Origin: Victivallales bacterium
GTDB lineage: Bacteria > Verrucomicrobiota > Lentisphaeria > Victivallales > GWF2-38-69
Assembly: GCA_021733985.1 (NCBI GenBank)
Contig: JAIPJT010000002.1
Coordinates: 50,468-114,467 of the forward strand
Length of the DNA: 64,000 nt
Direction of reading: 5' to 3'
Shown here: positions 9,439-20,000 of the stretch, piece by piece
Position numbering within the stretch: position 1 is the first letter of the stretch
How the letters are laid out: every line of letters starts with the position of its first letter
Made by a program: the position numbers and the translations under genes
Notes under the pieces: model-generated
Told to the model about the DNA's origin: nothing
Databases searched by the model: none
Seen by the model: only the letters and a program-made list of their open reading frames with translations

Positions 9439-10176
9439 ATGATAAAATCATTGTTTATTATGGTTTTGAGTATGTTTCTGCTGTCTGTTTCTTTGACTGC
9501 AAGGCCAAATAAAGGAAACAGACCGGTCCCCCGTAAAGCGCCTAAAGGCCGTTACCACAAGGGTCACCACAGGAAAAATATTAGAAAACAGAAAAAACGG
9601 GTTGATAAAAGATGGGAACATCGAGCCGACAGGAATCAGGATAAATACGTTGATGCCCGTGAAGCAAAAAAATACAAACGTTATAATAAAAAGAGGTTCA
9701 AAAGAAAAGTTAATTCTAAATGGGAGCATCATGCAGACAAAGACCATAGCGGTTATGTCGACAAACATGAAATGATGAAGTTAAAAAAACACGGCAGGCC
9801 GGGTAATTATAAAAAAAGAAAGGTCAGCACTAAATGGGAGCAACATGCAGACAGAAACAATGACGGTTATGTCGATAAGCATGAGCTTATGAAGTTGAAA
9901 CAAAAAAGGAAGCGGAAGTATTATAATAAAAGAAAAGTGGATGCTAAGTGGGAACACCATGCGGACAGGAATAAAGATGGCTTTGTCGATAAACACGAAA
10001 TGGTGAAGTTCAAGCATAATAGAATGAAGAATAGAGATTCTTCTGTTCCATCTCAGTCTCACTCAAAAGGAAAATACAGTTCCGGAAAAGGAATTCCCGA
10101 TTTGAACGGTGATGGTTTCGTAGATGGAAAGGAAATACAAATCCACAAAAAGAGAACAGGTAAACACCGTCAATGA
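9439..10176 (+). CDS. secreted, highly basic EF-hand tandem-repeat protein
   Basis: Signal peptide-like N-terminus followed by five EF-loop-like segments (DRNQDKYVDARE, DKDHSGYVDKHE, DRNNDGYVDKHE, DRNKDGFVDKHE, DLNGDGFVDGKE) in repeats rich in Lys/Arg/His. Confidence 0.8.
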   Translation: MIKSLFIMVLSMFLLSVSLTARPNKGNRPVPRKAPKGRYHKGHHRKNIRKQKKRVDKRWEHRADRNQDKYVDAREAKKYKRYNKKRFKRKVNSKWEHHADKDHSGYVDKHEMMKLKKHGRPGNYKKRKVSTKWEQHADRNNDGYVDKHELMKLKQKRKRKYYNKRKVDAKWEHHADRNKDGFVDKHEMVKFKHNRMKNRDSSVPSQSHSKGKYSSGKGIPDLNGDGFVDGKEIQIHKKRTGKHRQ

Positions 10177-10231
10177 TTTTGGAAATGAATTTGATGCAGG
10201 GATAGATAATCTTCTTTCGTTCGAAGAGTGG

Positions 10232-10262
10232 GATAAGATAAGATCAATTGACTTATCTTATC
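10232..10262 (+). terminator. putative intrinsic terminator after EF-hand gene
   Basis: Perfect 11-bp stem GATAAGATAAG/CTTATCTTATC, 9-nt loop, followed by TTATT. Confidence 0.5.
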
Positions 10263-10324
10263 TTATTCGATTAGTATCCAACTTTGTTCTTTCTCAGCAA
10301 GCTTTGCGGTTATAAAATCTAATG

Positions 10325-11635
10325 TTAAATATCGATGATTTTATCAAGGGTATAGTACTGCTGCAGTATTTCTCCTGCCAGGTAGAAGGACCCGACAATT
10401 ACGGTTTTACTACCAATATCTTCAGCCAGTTTCAGTGCATCAGAAGAACTGGCGACTTTTTCGGCCGGAATTGTCGGAACAGTCTCGGAGCAGATTTTTA
10501 GTATATTTTCAGGAGGATAAAACGGCCTGATCGTATTTATAGGCACAAAAATAAACCTTTCGGATATTTCCGATAGTATTTTCAGGGCATTAGCGGGATT
10601 TCGCTCTTTCATACAGCCGAAAATGATGGTGAATTTACTCTGAGGACAGCAGCTTTTAACTGTTTGGACAAACTCATCTATCCCCTGTGGATTATGTGCG
10701 CCGTCAAGTATTTTACCATCCGGGAGTAACTGTATTCTTCCGGGCCATCTGAGTTTTTCTATACCTTTCAGGGCAACGTGTAAACTGAAAGAGTATTTCT
10801 CGGATAAATACTTGAGCATAATATAGGAAAGTTTGAGATTCAGCGGCTGAATCGCACCTGACAGCGGCAAAAAATATACATGCTTTTTATTTTTTATTTT
10901 AAAATTCCATCCGGAGATCAAATTTTCTTTATCCAAATGTCTGCTGAAGTCTATCTCCGTGCCTTTTATTGAGAATAGCTGGGCTTTTTTTGTTTCAGCA
11001 GTTCTTTTTATAACGGACAATGATTCAGGGTCCATTTTTCCGACAAATACAGGTACATTTTTTTTAATAATCCCAGCCTTTTCAGATGCTATTTTTTCTA
11101 CTGTTTCTCCCAGGAACTGCTCGTGGTCGAGCCCTATACTTGTTATTGCTGTAATAACAGGCGATACAATATTTGTGCTGTCAAGACGCCCTCCCATGCC
11201 TGTTTCCCATAAGACAAAGTCACATTTAGTGTTTTTAAAATATTTAACTGCTATGGCTACAGTTGCTTCAAAGAATGTTACATAGTCCCGGTTTTCTATC
11301 ATAGTTTTTACTGTAGGCCAAATATCTGTAATTAATGATGAAAGTTCTTTCCAGGAAATTGCTTTTCCGTTAATTCTGAATCTTTCCCTTAGAGATACGA
11401 GGTGAGGGGAACTGTAGAATCCGACTTTAAAACCTGCATTTTCAAGAGCTTTTGCTATAATGGAACAAACGGACCCCTTGCCGTTTGTTCCGGCAATATG
11501 GATGAATTTCAATCCCTTTTCCGGATTGTTTAATTTTCTGAACAGCCTGTTTGTCCTTTCAAGCCCCAGTTTAATTCCGACTTTTTGAAGGCTGTATAAC
11601 TGATTTAATAATTCTGAGTGTTCGTCCATTGTCAA
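10325..11635 (-). CDS. folC: folylpolyglutamate synthase/dihydrofolate synthase
   Basis: HIAGTNGKGSVCSIIAKAL, WETGMGGRLDSTNIV, LDGAHNPQG motifs. Confidence 0.93.
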   Translation of the reverse strand: MTMDEHSELLNQLYSLQKVGIKLGLERTNRLFRKLNNPEKGLKFIHIAGTNGKGSVCSIIAKALENAGFKVGFYSSPHLVSLRERFRINGKAISWKELSSLITDIWPTVKTMIENRDYVTFFEATVAIAVKYFKNTKCDFVLWETGMGGRLDSTNIVSPVITAITSIGLDHEQFLGETVEKIASEKAGIIKKNVPVFVGKMDPESLSVIKRTAETKKAQLFSIKGTEIDFSRHLDKENLISGWNFKIKNKKHVYFLPLSGAIQPLNLKLSYIMLKYLSEKYSFSLHVALKGIEKLRWPGRIQLLPDGKILDGAHNPQGIDEFVQTVKSCCPQSKFTIIFGCMKERNPANALKILSEISERFIFVPINTIRPFYPPENILKICSETVPTIPAEKVASSSDALKLAEDIGSKTVIVGSFYLAGEILQQYYTLDKIIDI

Positions 11636-12363
11636 ATCTTTAAGTGCCTGAGTTTTCTACATTGATTACACATAAATATCTCAAGTCCGTAGACAACAGC
11701 TTTTTTACCGGCACTTGCAATGATTAATTTGCTCCCTTCTTCCAGATTTACTGCTTTCGGATTATTATCTGCAATCATTATTGCCGTCCCTCTTAGAATT
11801 TCTATTTCGATTTTGGAGTTTTCTGTAACAATAATATGGTTAATATGTTCTCTTGAATTGCCCATTGCAATTCCTATCCCCTGACGAAATATACAGTGAG
11901 TAATGCTTTGAAAATAACCGGTGCTGCCATGGGGTGTTGCAAAACCTATACAGTCACTTGCTATCTCATTAAGATACTGCTTACTGTTTATTTTAACTTT
12001 AAACCTGATTGCACTGTTTCTCTTTATATTATGAATAAAAATATCGTTTATTCCGTATAGCTCATCTTTTGTTGTTTTGCTTTTTCCTTTCAGTCTGAGA
12101 ATTTCATGTTTTTCAAGTTCTCCCCGGGTAAAAGCTTTAATAGTGTTTTCTATGCTGTGCTTTTTACATAAAGGGGCTGTTCTTGTATCTCTGATTGGCA
12201 GCTTCGGAAGATCGGGATATTCTCTTTCTGCTTCAAGCAGTGTGCCGTCACCGCCATATGTGATAATAATATCAGGATTTTTGTCTACAGTTTTTATATT
12301 ATATTTTTTTAAAACAGGCTTTATTTCTGTGGTATATCTACCTTTAACTAATGCGTTAACCAT
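11632..12363 (-). CDS. NAD kinase-like protein
   Basis: IITYGGDGTLLEAERE and FATPHGSTGYFQSI motifs (GGDG, GSTGY-type). Confidence 0.75.
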   Translation of the reverse strand: MVNALVKGRYTTEIKPVLKKYNIKTVDKNPDIIITYGGDGTLLEAEREYPDLPKLPIRDTRTAPLCKKHSIENTIKAFTRGELEKHEILRLKGKSKTTKDELYGINDIFIHNIKRNSAIRFKVKINSKQYLNEIASDCIGFATPHGSTGYFQSITHCIFRQGIGIAMGNSREHINHIIVTENSKIEIEILRGTAIMIADNNPKAVNLEEGSKLIIASAGKKAVVYGLEIFMCNQCRKLRHLKI

Positions 12364-12461
12364 TTAAAAACCTTTTAATAATATGGTTTATATTAGTAAA
12401 ATATTAAATACAAAAGAAGGTACTTTAAAAAGGTTACTTGTATCCTGGATGATTTCAATAT

Positions 12462-12509
12462 ATTTTTATTACTAATTTTCGAAAATTAAATCGGCTATTG
12501 TATATATCG
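12462..12509 (+). repeat. dispersed repeat C copy 1
   Basis: TTTTTATTACTAATTTTCGAAAATTAAATCGGCTATTGTATA; core also at 50314-50335, 52497-52518 and reverse 32538-32553. Confidence 0.65.
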
Positions 12510-12588
12510 AAAATTTTAACATATGAGTTATATTATATCGAATAGAAAGTAAGCTTTAAATAAACATAAAATAAAAAGAACCGACAGC

Positions 12589-13563
12589 ATGAATATATTA
12601 GAAAAAGCAAAAGATATTATTGATCTGGAAATATCCGGGTTGCAAAATATTAAAAATGAACTTGACAATAATTTCGAAGAACTTGTTAAGAAAACCGTAG
12701 ATATTCTCAACAATGGAGGAAAGGTGGTGGTGAGCGGTATCGGCAAAAGCGGTCATATCGGTTATAAGATTGCTGCTACACTTGCGAGTACAGGTTCACC
12801 TGCGACTTTTATGCATCCGGTAGAGGCAATGCATGGCGATTTGGGTATATTGCAGAAAAACGATATACTTTTAACACTTAGTTACAGCGGTGAAACAGAT
12901 GAGCTCCTTACAATTCTGCCTTCAGCTAAAAGGCTGAATGTTCCGGTTGTAGCCATAACAGGTAATCCTGAATCAAAACTGGCTAACTGGGCTGACATAA
13001 TTATTGCAATGCCGGTAGGTAAAGAAGCATGTCCATTTAATTTGGCGCCGACTACTTCTACTACTGCTCAGCTGGTAATCGGCGATGCTTTTGCTATGTC
13101 GCTTCTTGAAATCAGAGGCTTTACAAAGGAAGATTACGGGAGACTGCATCCCGGTGGAGCTATTGGCAGATCTGTTACTCTCAAAGTTTCAGATATTATG
13201 CGCTGCATAAACAGCAGGAGGGTAATTAAGGTTGAACCTGATGCCCTGGTTAAAGATACTATTCTTGCTATGACCAGAGGGAAAAGCGGCTGTGCTATTG
13301 TAGTGGATCAGGAAGATAGACTTCTCGGTATTTTTACAGACGGCGATTTTAGACGGCATGCAAATGACTTAACTATTCTTGAAAAACCTGTAGAACAGTA
13401 TATGACTAAAAACCCTATAACTGTTGAGTATGACAGAATGGCTGTTGAGGTTTTGAAGTTGATAGAGAAAAAACGAATTGATGATGTAATTGTTGTCGAT
13501 AGTGACAGAAAAGTACGCGGTATTGTTGACAGTCAGGATCTGCCAGGACTTAAATTACTGTAA
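12589..13563 (+). CDS. kdsD: D-arabinose 5-phosphate isomerase (KpsF/GutQ family)
   Basis: SIS domain VVVSGIGKSGHIGYKIAATLASTGSPA...HPGGAIGR plus C-terminal CBS pair. Confidence 0.93.
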   Translation: MNILEKAKDIIDLEISGLQNIKNELDNNFEELVKKTVDILNNGGKVVVSGIGKSGHIGYKIAATLASTGSPATFMHPVEAMHGDLGILQKNDILLTLSYSGETDELLTILPSAKRLNVPVVAITGNPESKLANWADIIIAMPVGKEACPFNLAPTTSTTAQLVIGDAFAMSLLEIRGFTKEDYGRLHPGGAIGRSVTLKVSDIMRCINSRRVIKVEPDALVKDTILAMTRGKSGCAIVVDQEDRLLGIFTDGDFRRHANDLTILEKPVEQYMTKNPITVEYDRMAVEVLKLIEKKRIDDVIVVDSDRKVRGIVDSQDLPGLKLL

Positions 13564-14730
13564 AAAGCAAATCCTTGAAATACACTGTTCAAAGTTTTCG
13601 TGTCCGCTTATTATGTCAATTTCTACTCTCAGAAAATAAACAGGGATATCTATTCTGGCCAGACGGGGAAAGCGCACAGCATCTTTCTCAGTTGTCAGAA
13701 CTATAGCAGCACCGGCTTTCTTTGATTTATTCAGAAAGTCAATAATTTCCTGCTGTGAATAGGAGTGGTGATCAGCATAGCTTTTGGTATGAACTAAATT
13801 TGCGCCGAGATCGGTAATAAAACTTTCAAAACTCCTGGGATTTGCTATAGCACTAATAGCTGCCACCCTTTTTTCTTTAAGGAAAGAGAGCGGTTTTATG
13901 TTTTCTTTATTAAACACGTTCTGCAGGTATCTGGGTTTATGGCAGCATTCAATTATTTCAGCTTTTCTGTTGTGGTGCCTTAAGAATTTTTTAAGATGCC
14001 TGATCTGGTTTCCGCCGTTTGATTTAGTCAGGAAAACATAGTCTGCTTTTTTGATATTTTTAATCGGTTCACGTAGCAGGCCTCTCGGAAGAACATGGTG
14101 GTTGTGAAACGGTTCAGTGGAATCGACTAAAACAATATTAATATGAGATTTAAGAGGAAGATACTGGAAACCATCGTCAAGAATAAGCGTATCTACCCCG
14201 AATTCTGAAATAGCGAATTTGCCTGATTTTACTCTGTCTTTATCTACTATGACTGAAACGTTCTTGAGATTCGAAGCCAGCATATAAGGTTCATCGCCGG
14301 CCATAGAAGAATTTAAAAGTAAATTTTCTCCATCCGAAACTACTCTCGGCGGAATCTCATTTTTTTTAGACTTGTTCTGCATAAGGATTTTTTGCCAGAA
14401 AGGCCGGTCTTTGGATTTATAGCCTCTGCTTAGAATGGCAACATTTCTTCCTTTTTTCGCAAGGTTTCTTGAGAAAATTTCCACAACAGGAGTTTTGCCT
14501 GTACCTCCACATGTAAGGTTTCCTATACTGACTACCAGACATCCCAGGGGACTTCTCCTGTACACTCCCTTGTCGTAAAGCCAGTGCCGCATCTGGACAA
14601 CATGTCTGTAGACTCTTGAGACAGTAAATAGTACTCCTCTCAGGATTTTGTCATGAACGGAATGATTACGTTCATTAACCAGTTCAATTATATATTTTTC
14701 AATTTGTTCGGAGTATTTTCTGAAATTCAT
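13555..14730 (-). CDS. lpxK: tetraacyldisaccharide 4'-kinase
   Basis: VSIGNLTCGGTGKTPVVE, LSRGYKSK, DTLILDDGFQYLPL motifs. Confidence 0.92.
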   Translation of the reverse strand: MNFRKYSEQIEKYIIELVNERNHSVHDKILRGVLFTVSRVYRHVVQMRHWLYDKGVYRRSPLGCLVVSIGNLTCGGTGKTPVVEIFSRNLAKKGRNVAILSRGYKSKDRPFWQKILMQNKSKKNEIPPRVVSDGENLLLNSSMAGDEPYMLASNLKNVSVIVDKDRVKSGKFAISEFGVDTLILDDGFQYLPLKSHINIVLVDSTEPFHNHHVLPRGLLREPIKNIKKADYVFLTKSNGGNQIRHLKKFLRHHNRKAEIIECCHKPRYLQNVFNKENIKPLSFLKEKRVAAISAIANPRSFESFITDLGANLVHTKSYADHHSYSQQEIIDFLNKSKKAGAAIVLTTEKDAVRFPRLARIDIPVYFLRVEIDIISGHENFEQCISRICFLQ

Positions 14731-15068
14731 TTTCTGTTGTAAACTTTTGCTTTTATTCTTTCTATAGTCACGATACCTTCTTTGATAACATTGTCCAAAA
14801 TATTATCTGAAAAATTACAGATTTTATCACGTTTATCAAATATTTCTATAATCAATGGAAGGTCAATTGAAAGATTTAAAAGCTTAATGGTGTGTAACCT
14901 GTTTTTAAAATCGGTGCCTTCAACGCCTCTCAGTACAGTCACAGAAAGCATTTCCTTTTTTTGTGCTTCATGAAGTATCCATTCATGCAGCGGCATACCC
15001 TCATAGTGTTCTTTTTCGTTGATATAAATTTTAAGAATTCTGTACGTGTAATCCTGCTTTTCCGTCAC
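14727..15068 (-). CDS. DUF190 family protein
   Basis: RILKIYINEKEHYEGMPLHEWILHEAQKKEMLSVTVLRGVEG; adjacent to crcB. Confidence 0.8.
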   Translation of the reverse strand: MTEKQDYTYRILKIYINEKEHYEGMPLHEWILHEAQKKEMLSVTVLRGVEGTDFKNRLHTIKLLNLSIDLPLIIEIFDKRDKICNFSDNILDNVIKEGIVTIERIKAKVYNRK

Positions 15069-15081
15069 GTTAAATCTCCTT

Positions 15082-15477
15082 TTATTGGATGGTTTTTATG
15101 AAATAAGCAATAACGTATCCCAGCCATACAGCGATAAGCCCGAATATGACCTGTATCCCAACATTGAGCAGAGCTAAAATTATTTCATTATCTCTGATAA
15201 GATCGAATGTTTCATTTCCGAAAGTCGAAAAGGTGGTAAGTGCCCCTAGGAATCCGGTCATTATTAAAAGTTTGGCTCTGGGAGAAAGCATGCCGCCCCA
15301 ATTGAAAGCCACTGCACACAGAAAACCCATAATGAAGCATCCGAGAAGGTTGACAGCAAGTGTCCCGAACGGAAAGAGACTTTTACTGAAAAGATTCTGA
15401 ACAGCAGCTGAGATAAAAAACCTTGAAACTGCCCCCAGAAATCCGCCGATTCCAACTATAATAATATTGATTAACAT
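15082..15477 (-). CDS. crcB: fluoride efflux channel CrcB/Fluc
   Basis: GGFLGAVSRF, GTLAVNLLGCFIMG, TGFLGALTTFSTFGNE motifs. Confidence 0.95.
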   Translation of the reverse strand: MLINIIIVGIGGFLGAVSRFFISAAVQNLFSKSLFPFGTLAVNLLGCFIMGFLCAVAFNWGGMLSPRAKLLIMTGFLGALTTFSTFGNETFDLIRDNEIILALLNVGIQVIFGLIAVWLGYVIAYFIKTIQ

Positions 15478-15580
15478 TTTGAATTGTCCTAAATATTTTG
15501 ACTTTGCTAAAAGTCCAACAGCAACAGTTCCTGTAAAGAAGCGGTTCCAGTTTGTTTATGACGAGATTTATCAGTATAAT

Positions 15581-16684
15581 TTACTTATATTCCTCGTATA
15601 TCATATTATGAGCTTCTGCTACGGGTTTGTTTGTTAGTTTACCCTTATAGCAGTTCAGGCCTGAACGTATAGGTGCGCTTTCTTTCAGTGCGGTATCTAC
15701 TCCTTTATCAGCGATCAGTAAACCGTAACGATTTGTAACACTTGTTAATGCATAAGTTGAACTAAGACTAACGGATCCGGGCATATTCGCCACACAGTAA
15801 TGGACGACATCATCGATAATAAAAGTCGGGTCTGAATGGTATGTCGGTTTAGTGGTCTCGATACAGCCGCCCTGATCGACAGAGATATCAACCAGTACAG
15901 TTCCAGGTTTCATTGTTTTTAGGTCTTTTCGTCTGATGAGTTTAGGTGCTGCAGCCCCTGGTATTAATACTGCACCTATAATAAGGTCTGAATCCTTTAT
16001 AGCCTCTTTTATGTTGTAAGGAGTAGAATACAGGGTGGTTATAGAACTACCAAAAATATCGTCAAGCTCAGCGAGACGTTTTGGCGAAATATCCATTATT
16101 GTAACATCCGCTCCCATCCCGACTGCGATTTTGCAGGCATTTGTGCCGGAGATTCCTCCTCCTATTATCAGGACTTTACCGCGTTTGATTCCGGGAACTC
16201 CTCCAAGGAGAACACCTCTTCCCCCGTAAGATTTTTCCAGATACTTGGCACCCTCCTGGGTTGAAAGTCTTCCTGCTATCTGTGACATCGGAATTAGAAG
16301 GGGAAGGCTGCCGTCGGATTCCTGTACTGTTTCATATGCAATGCCTATAACCTTTCTGCTGAGCATAGCCTGTGTTAAAATCTTATCAGCTGCAAGATGA
16401 AGATAAGTATAAAGAATCTGACCTTCATGGAGCAGTTCATATTCTTCCGGCAGAGGTTCTTTCACCTTTATTATCATTTCAGTTTCATCAAAAAGTTTTT
16501 TTCTGCTGGGTTCAATTTTGCAGCCTACTGCCTTGAAATCATTATCGTAAAATCCGGTACCCAGGCCTGCTGTTGATTCAACTATGACTTCATGTCCGTG
16601 ATGAATATATTCCTGAGCTGTAGAAGGTGTTAAACCAATTCTGTATTCTTCCTTTTTAATTTCCTTAACAAGACCAATCTTCAT
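15581..16684 (-). CDS. ald: alanine dehydrogenase
   Basis: [64 protein letters not shown]. Confidence 0.95.
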   Translation of the reverse strand: MKIGLVKEIKKEEYRIGLTPSTAQEYIHHGHEVIVESTAGLGTGFYDNDFKAVGCKIEPSRKKLFDETEMIIKVKEPLPEEYELLHEGQILYTYLHLAADKILTQAMLSRKVIGIAYETVQESDGSLPLLIPMSQIAGRLSTQEGAKYLEKSYGGRGVLLGGVPGIKRGKVLIIGGGISGTNACKIAVGMGADVTIMDISPKRLAELDDIFGSSITTLYSTPYNIKEAIKDSDLIIGAVLIPGAAAPKLIRRKDLKTMKPGTVLVDISVDQGGCIETTKPTYHSDPTFIIDDVVHYCVANMPGSVSLSSTYALTSVTNRYGLLIADKGVDTALKESAPIRSGLNCYKGKLTNKPVAEAHNMIYEEYK

Positions 16685-16965
16685 TTTTTACCCCCCTAAT
16701 TATGAGTTGCTTTTGTCTGTCAAAAATTTGCCGGTTTAAATTTAAATGTTTCAAAAAAGGACTTACCTCTGCTGAGTATGCACATTGAGGTAAATTTGTT
16801 TTTTTTATTCAGCTGCCCAGAGGTTGTTTAAATGCTTGGAAAAGACAGAAAAACGGTCTTATTCTAACCCAGCTGTGATAAAACTTTTTCGTAATACATT
16901 TAATTACAATATAACATTTTCCAATATATTAAAACCCTAATTTGCGAGATTATTTTATAAAACAT

Positions 16966-16993
16966 CTAAACTTTTACCCCAAATTATGCATTT
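16966..16993 (-). repeat. dispersed repeat D copy (reverse strand AAATGCATAATTTGGGGTAAAAGTTTAG)
   Basis: Matches 23576-23604 with few differences; hairpin GCGGG/CCCGC lies close by near 17035. Confidence 0.5.
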
Positions 16994-17080
16994 GAAAATA
17001 ATATTTATATTGATTTGTAAAGTTCAAACCGCTGCGGGATTGCATAACCCGCTTTTAGCCCTATTCAAAAAAAGTTCTAA

Positions 17081-20000
17081 TCAGCAAATTTTTCTTGAAT
17101 ATTTAAGGATAGATAAAAGTTTTTCTCTGGAAGAACCGGCCTTTAATTTTGGTATTTTTCCGTTAACCTTAAAAATATTTCCTCCATTACCCTCTATGAA
17201 AAGGTGGTCGTTGTGAAAACTTAAGGAATTGTATCCTGCAAGAGCCAGCCTCAGTTTTATTTCCATAACAGTTAAAAAGTTTTCGGCGTTTTTATTTAAT
17301 TTACCAAACCTGTCTATTATTTCCTCTCTAATGCTTTCAATTTCACTGACTGAAGCGGCGGATGATAGCTTTCTGTATAAGTCTATTCTTAAAATTTCCG
17401 ATGGGATATAGTCATCAGTAAAACAGGCCGAAAGTTTGTTTTTATTAACGTGTGTTCCGAATTCAAGGAAATCAAGGGATATATCCACGCTGGGGATGAA
17501 ATTAATTTCTTTTTTTCCTTTGAGGCTGTTTACTGCATTTTTAAGAAGTTGACAGTACAGGTCAAAGCCCACAGAATTGATATGCCCGCTTTGTTTTGAA
17601 CCGAGTATGTTGCCTGTACCTCTTATTTCAAGGTCTTTTACTGCCAGCTTGAAACCGGCGCCCAGCTGAGTATATTTTCTGACTGCGGATAGCCTTTCTC
17701 TTGCTTTGCCCGTTATTATATTATGTTCAGGTAAAAGCAGATATGCATAAGCCTGCCTGGTCCATCGTCCGACTCTTCCTCTCAGCTGGTAAAGTTCAGC
17801 AAGGCCGAACCTGTCTGACCTTTCTACAATAATTGTGTTTGCATTGGGTATATCTACTCCGGATTCGATTATTGTAGTACATATCAGGACATCCGTTTTT
17901 CCCATAATAAAACGTTCCATTACTTCCTCAAGTTCATTTTCAGGCATTTGTCCATGTGCAATAGAAAAAGAAACCTCAGGGAATTCTTCTTTCAGCCGGC
18001 TGTAGCGTCTTTCTATAGTTTTAACTCTGTTGTGAAGGAAGAAAACCTGCCCCCCGCGCCTCTTTTCTCTGTTTATCGCGTTTTTAATGATTTTATTATC
18101 GAATTGACAGACCATCGTCTGAACAGGGTGTCTTTCTACCGGTGCTGTAATTATAGTGCTTAAATCTCTTATTCCGGACATTGCAAGGTAGAGCGTTCTC
18201 GGGATCGGTGTAGCGCTTAAAGTTAAAACATCAACAGTAGCCCTTAATTTTTTTAATTTTTCTTTATGTTCGACACCAAATCGCTGTTCTTCATCAATTA
18301 TAAGAAGACCGAGATTTGACAGTTTTATATCGTTCTGGATTATCCGGTGTGTCCCGATTATAATATCTAAACTTTCCGTATGTAATTTATTAATAATTTC
18401 CTGCTGTTCTTTTTTTGTTTTAAACCTGCTGAGCATTTCAATATTAACAGGAAATTCAGCAAATCTTTCCAAAAAATTATAATAATGCTGCTGTGCCAGG
18501 ATTGTAGTCGGAACTAATACAGCTATCTGTCTACCGCACATAACTGCCCTGAATGCCGCACGCATAGCTATTTCAGTTTTTCCATATCCGGCATCTCCGC
18601 AGATTAATCTGTCCATAGGCTTTTTTTTTATCATATCAGCTTTAACATCCTCATTTGCCTTTAACTGGTCCACAGTTTCATTAAAAGGGAATGATGCTTC
18701 AAAAAATTCCTGTTCTATGGCATCTTCGGAAAATTTAATCCCCTCACAGGATGAACGCATTGCCTGAATCTGAAGCAGCTCAGTAGCCATATATTTGGCT
18801 CCACGTAAAGCCGCAGCCTTATCTTTTGTCCAGCGTGTGCTTCCGAGTTTGCTGAGTTTCGGCATTGTTTTTCTTGAGCCAATATACCTGCTTACTAAAT
18901 TAGCCTGCCAGACAGGAACAAATAGTTTCATTTCATTATCGTATTCTATTTCAATAACTTCTTTAATGCAGTTTTGTGTCTTTATCTCTTTTATACCTCT
19001 GAATATACCGATACCGTAAGTAATGTGAACTACATAATCTCCTAACCTGAAATCACTGGACTTGCTTTCCGGAATGCTATCCGAATATAAACTCATTTTT
19101 GTAGTCGGGGATGTACGTTTTTTTATAGGAAAGCATAATAGTTCTTTTTCAGTTACCAGAACTGTCCCGTTATCCGGTAAAACAAAGCCTGCAGAGAAGT
19201 CAGTTTTTATTATATATATATTTTTTTCATCTGAAAGTTGATTTTCTTTAAGCCAGTTCTTCAGGAAATCTATACCTTTATCGTTCCGGGTTGTAAAGAA
19301 AACATTATAATTAAAATTAAGCCATTGTTTTATCTGCTCAATCCTGGCCTGAACACAGTGTGTCCTGTTGCTAAAATTAATTTCGTCTTTCAATATCCCG
19401 GCAGGGTCAAGGGGCAGCTGGTTTACAATAGGCCGTTCTATATTTTTCGGATCACAGGAAGCGGACTCAAACGGGTCAAAAATAAAATATGAACTGTTTG
19501 ATTTATATGCTTTATTAATTAAACTAACAAAATTTTTTTCAATACCTGAATTAGAATAAATTTTTAAGTTTTCTCGGCATTGTTCAGGATAAATAAAAAT
19601 CTTTTGAGGCTCATCAGGGAAATAATCTAAAAGAGTGTAGGAGGAAGCAGTATCCTGTATTATATTTCTTCCGGTTAATGTGTATGAATCGATTATTTTT
19701 ACTGTTTTCTGGCTGGATGGGGAATAATATCTTATATTATCAATTTCATCACCCCAGAATTCGATTCTTGCAGGATATTCCTGCAGCGGAGAGAATACAT
19801 CTACAATTCCGCCTCTTCTGGAAAACTGAAAAGGTTCAGAAGTTTCAAATTCGTTGTCGTAGTCAAGTTCAGTAAGTTTGTTTAAAAGTTTGTGAAATTC
19901 AATTTTCTCCCCTTTTCTAAGTTTGAAATAGGTTTCATGAAATATTTCCGGTGAAATGAGGGGGGTGAAGCAGCCCGCAGCAGTTACAGAAAATAAATTG

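Noticed and set aside
9448-10062. Antisense ORFs 9448-9768 and 9781-10062 opposite the EF-hand gene
   Set aside because: Explained by repetitive codon usage of the sense gene; sense frame has clear EF-hand motifs and signal peptide.
15478-15580. Possible fluoride riboswitch upstream of crcB
   Set aside because: I could not find the conserved riboswitch core in the leader sequence.
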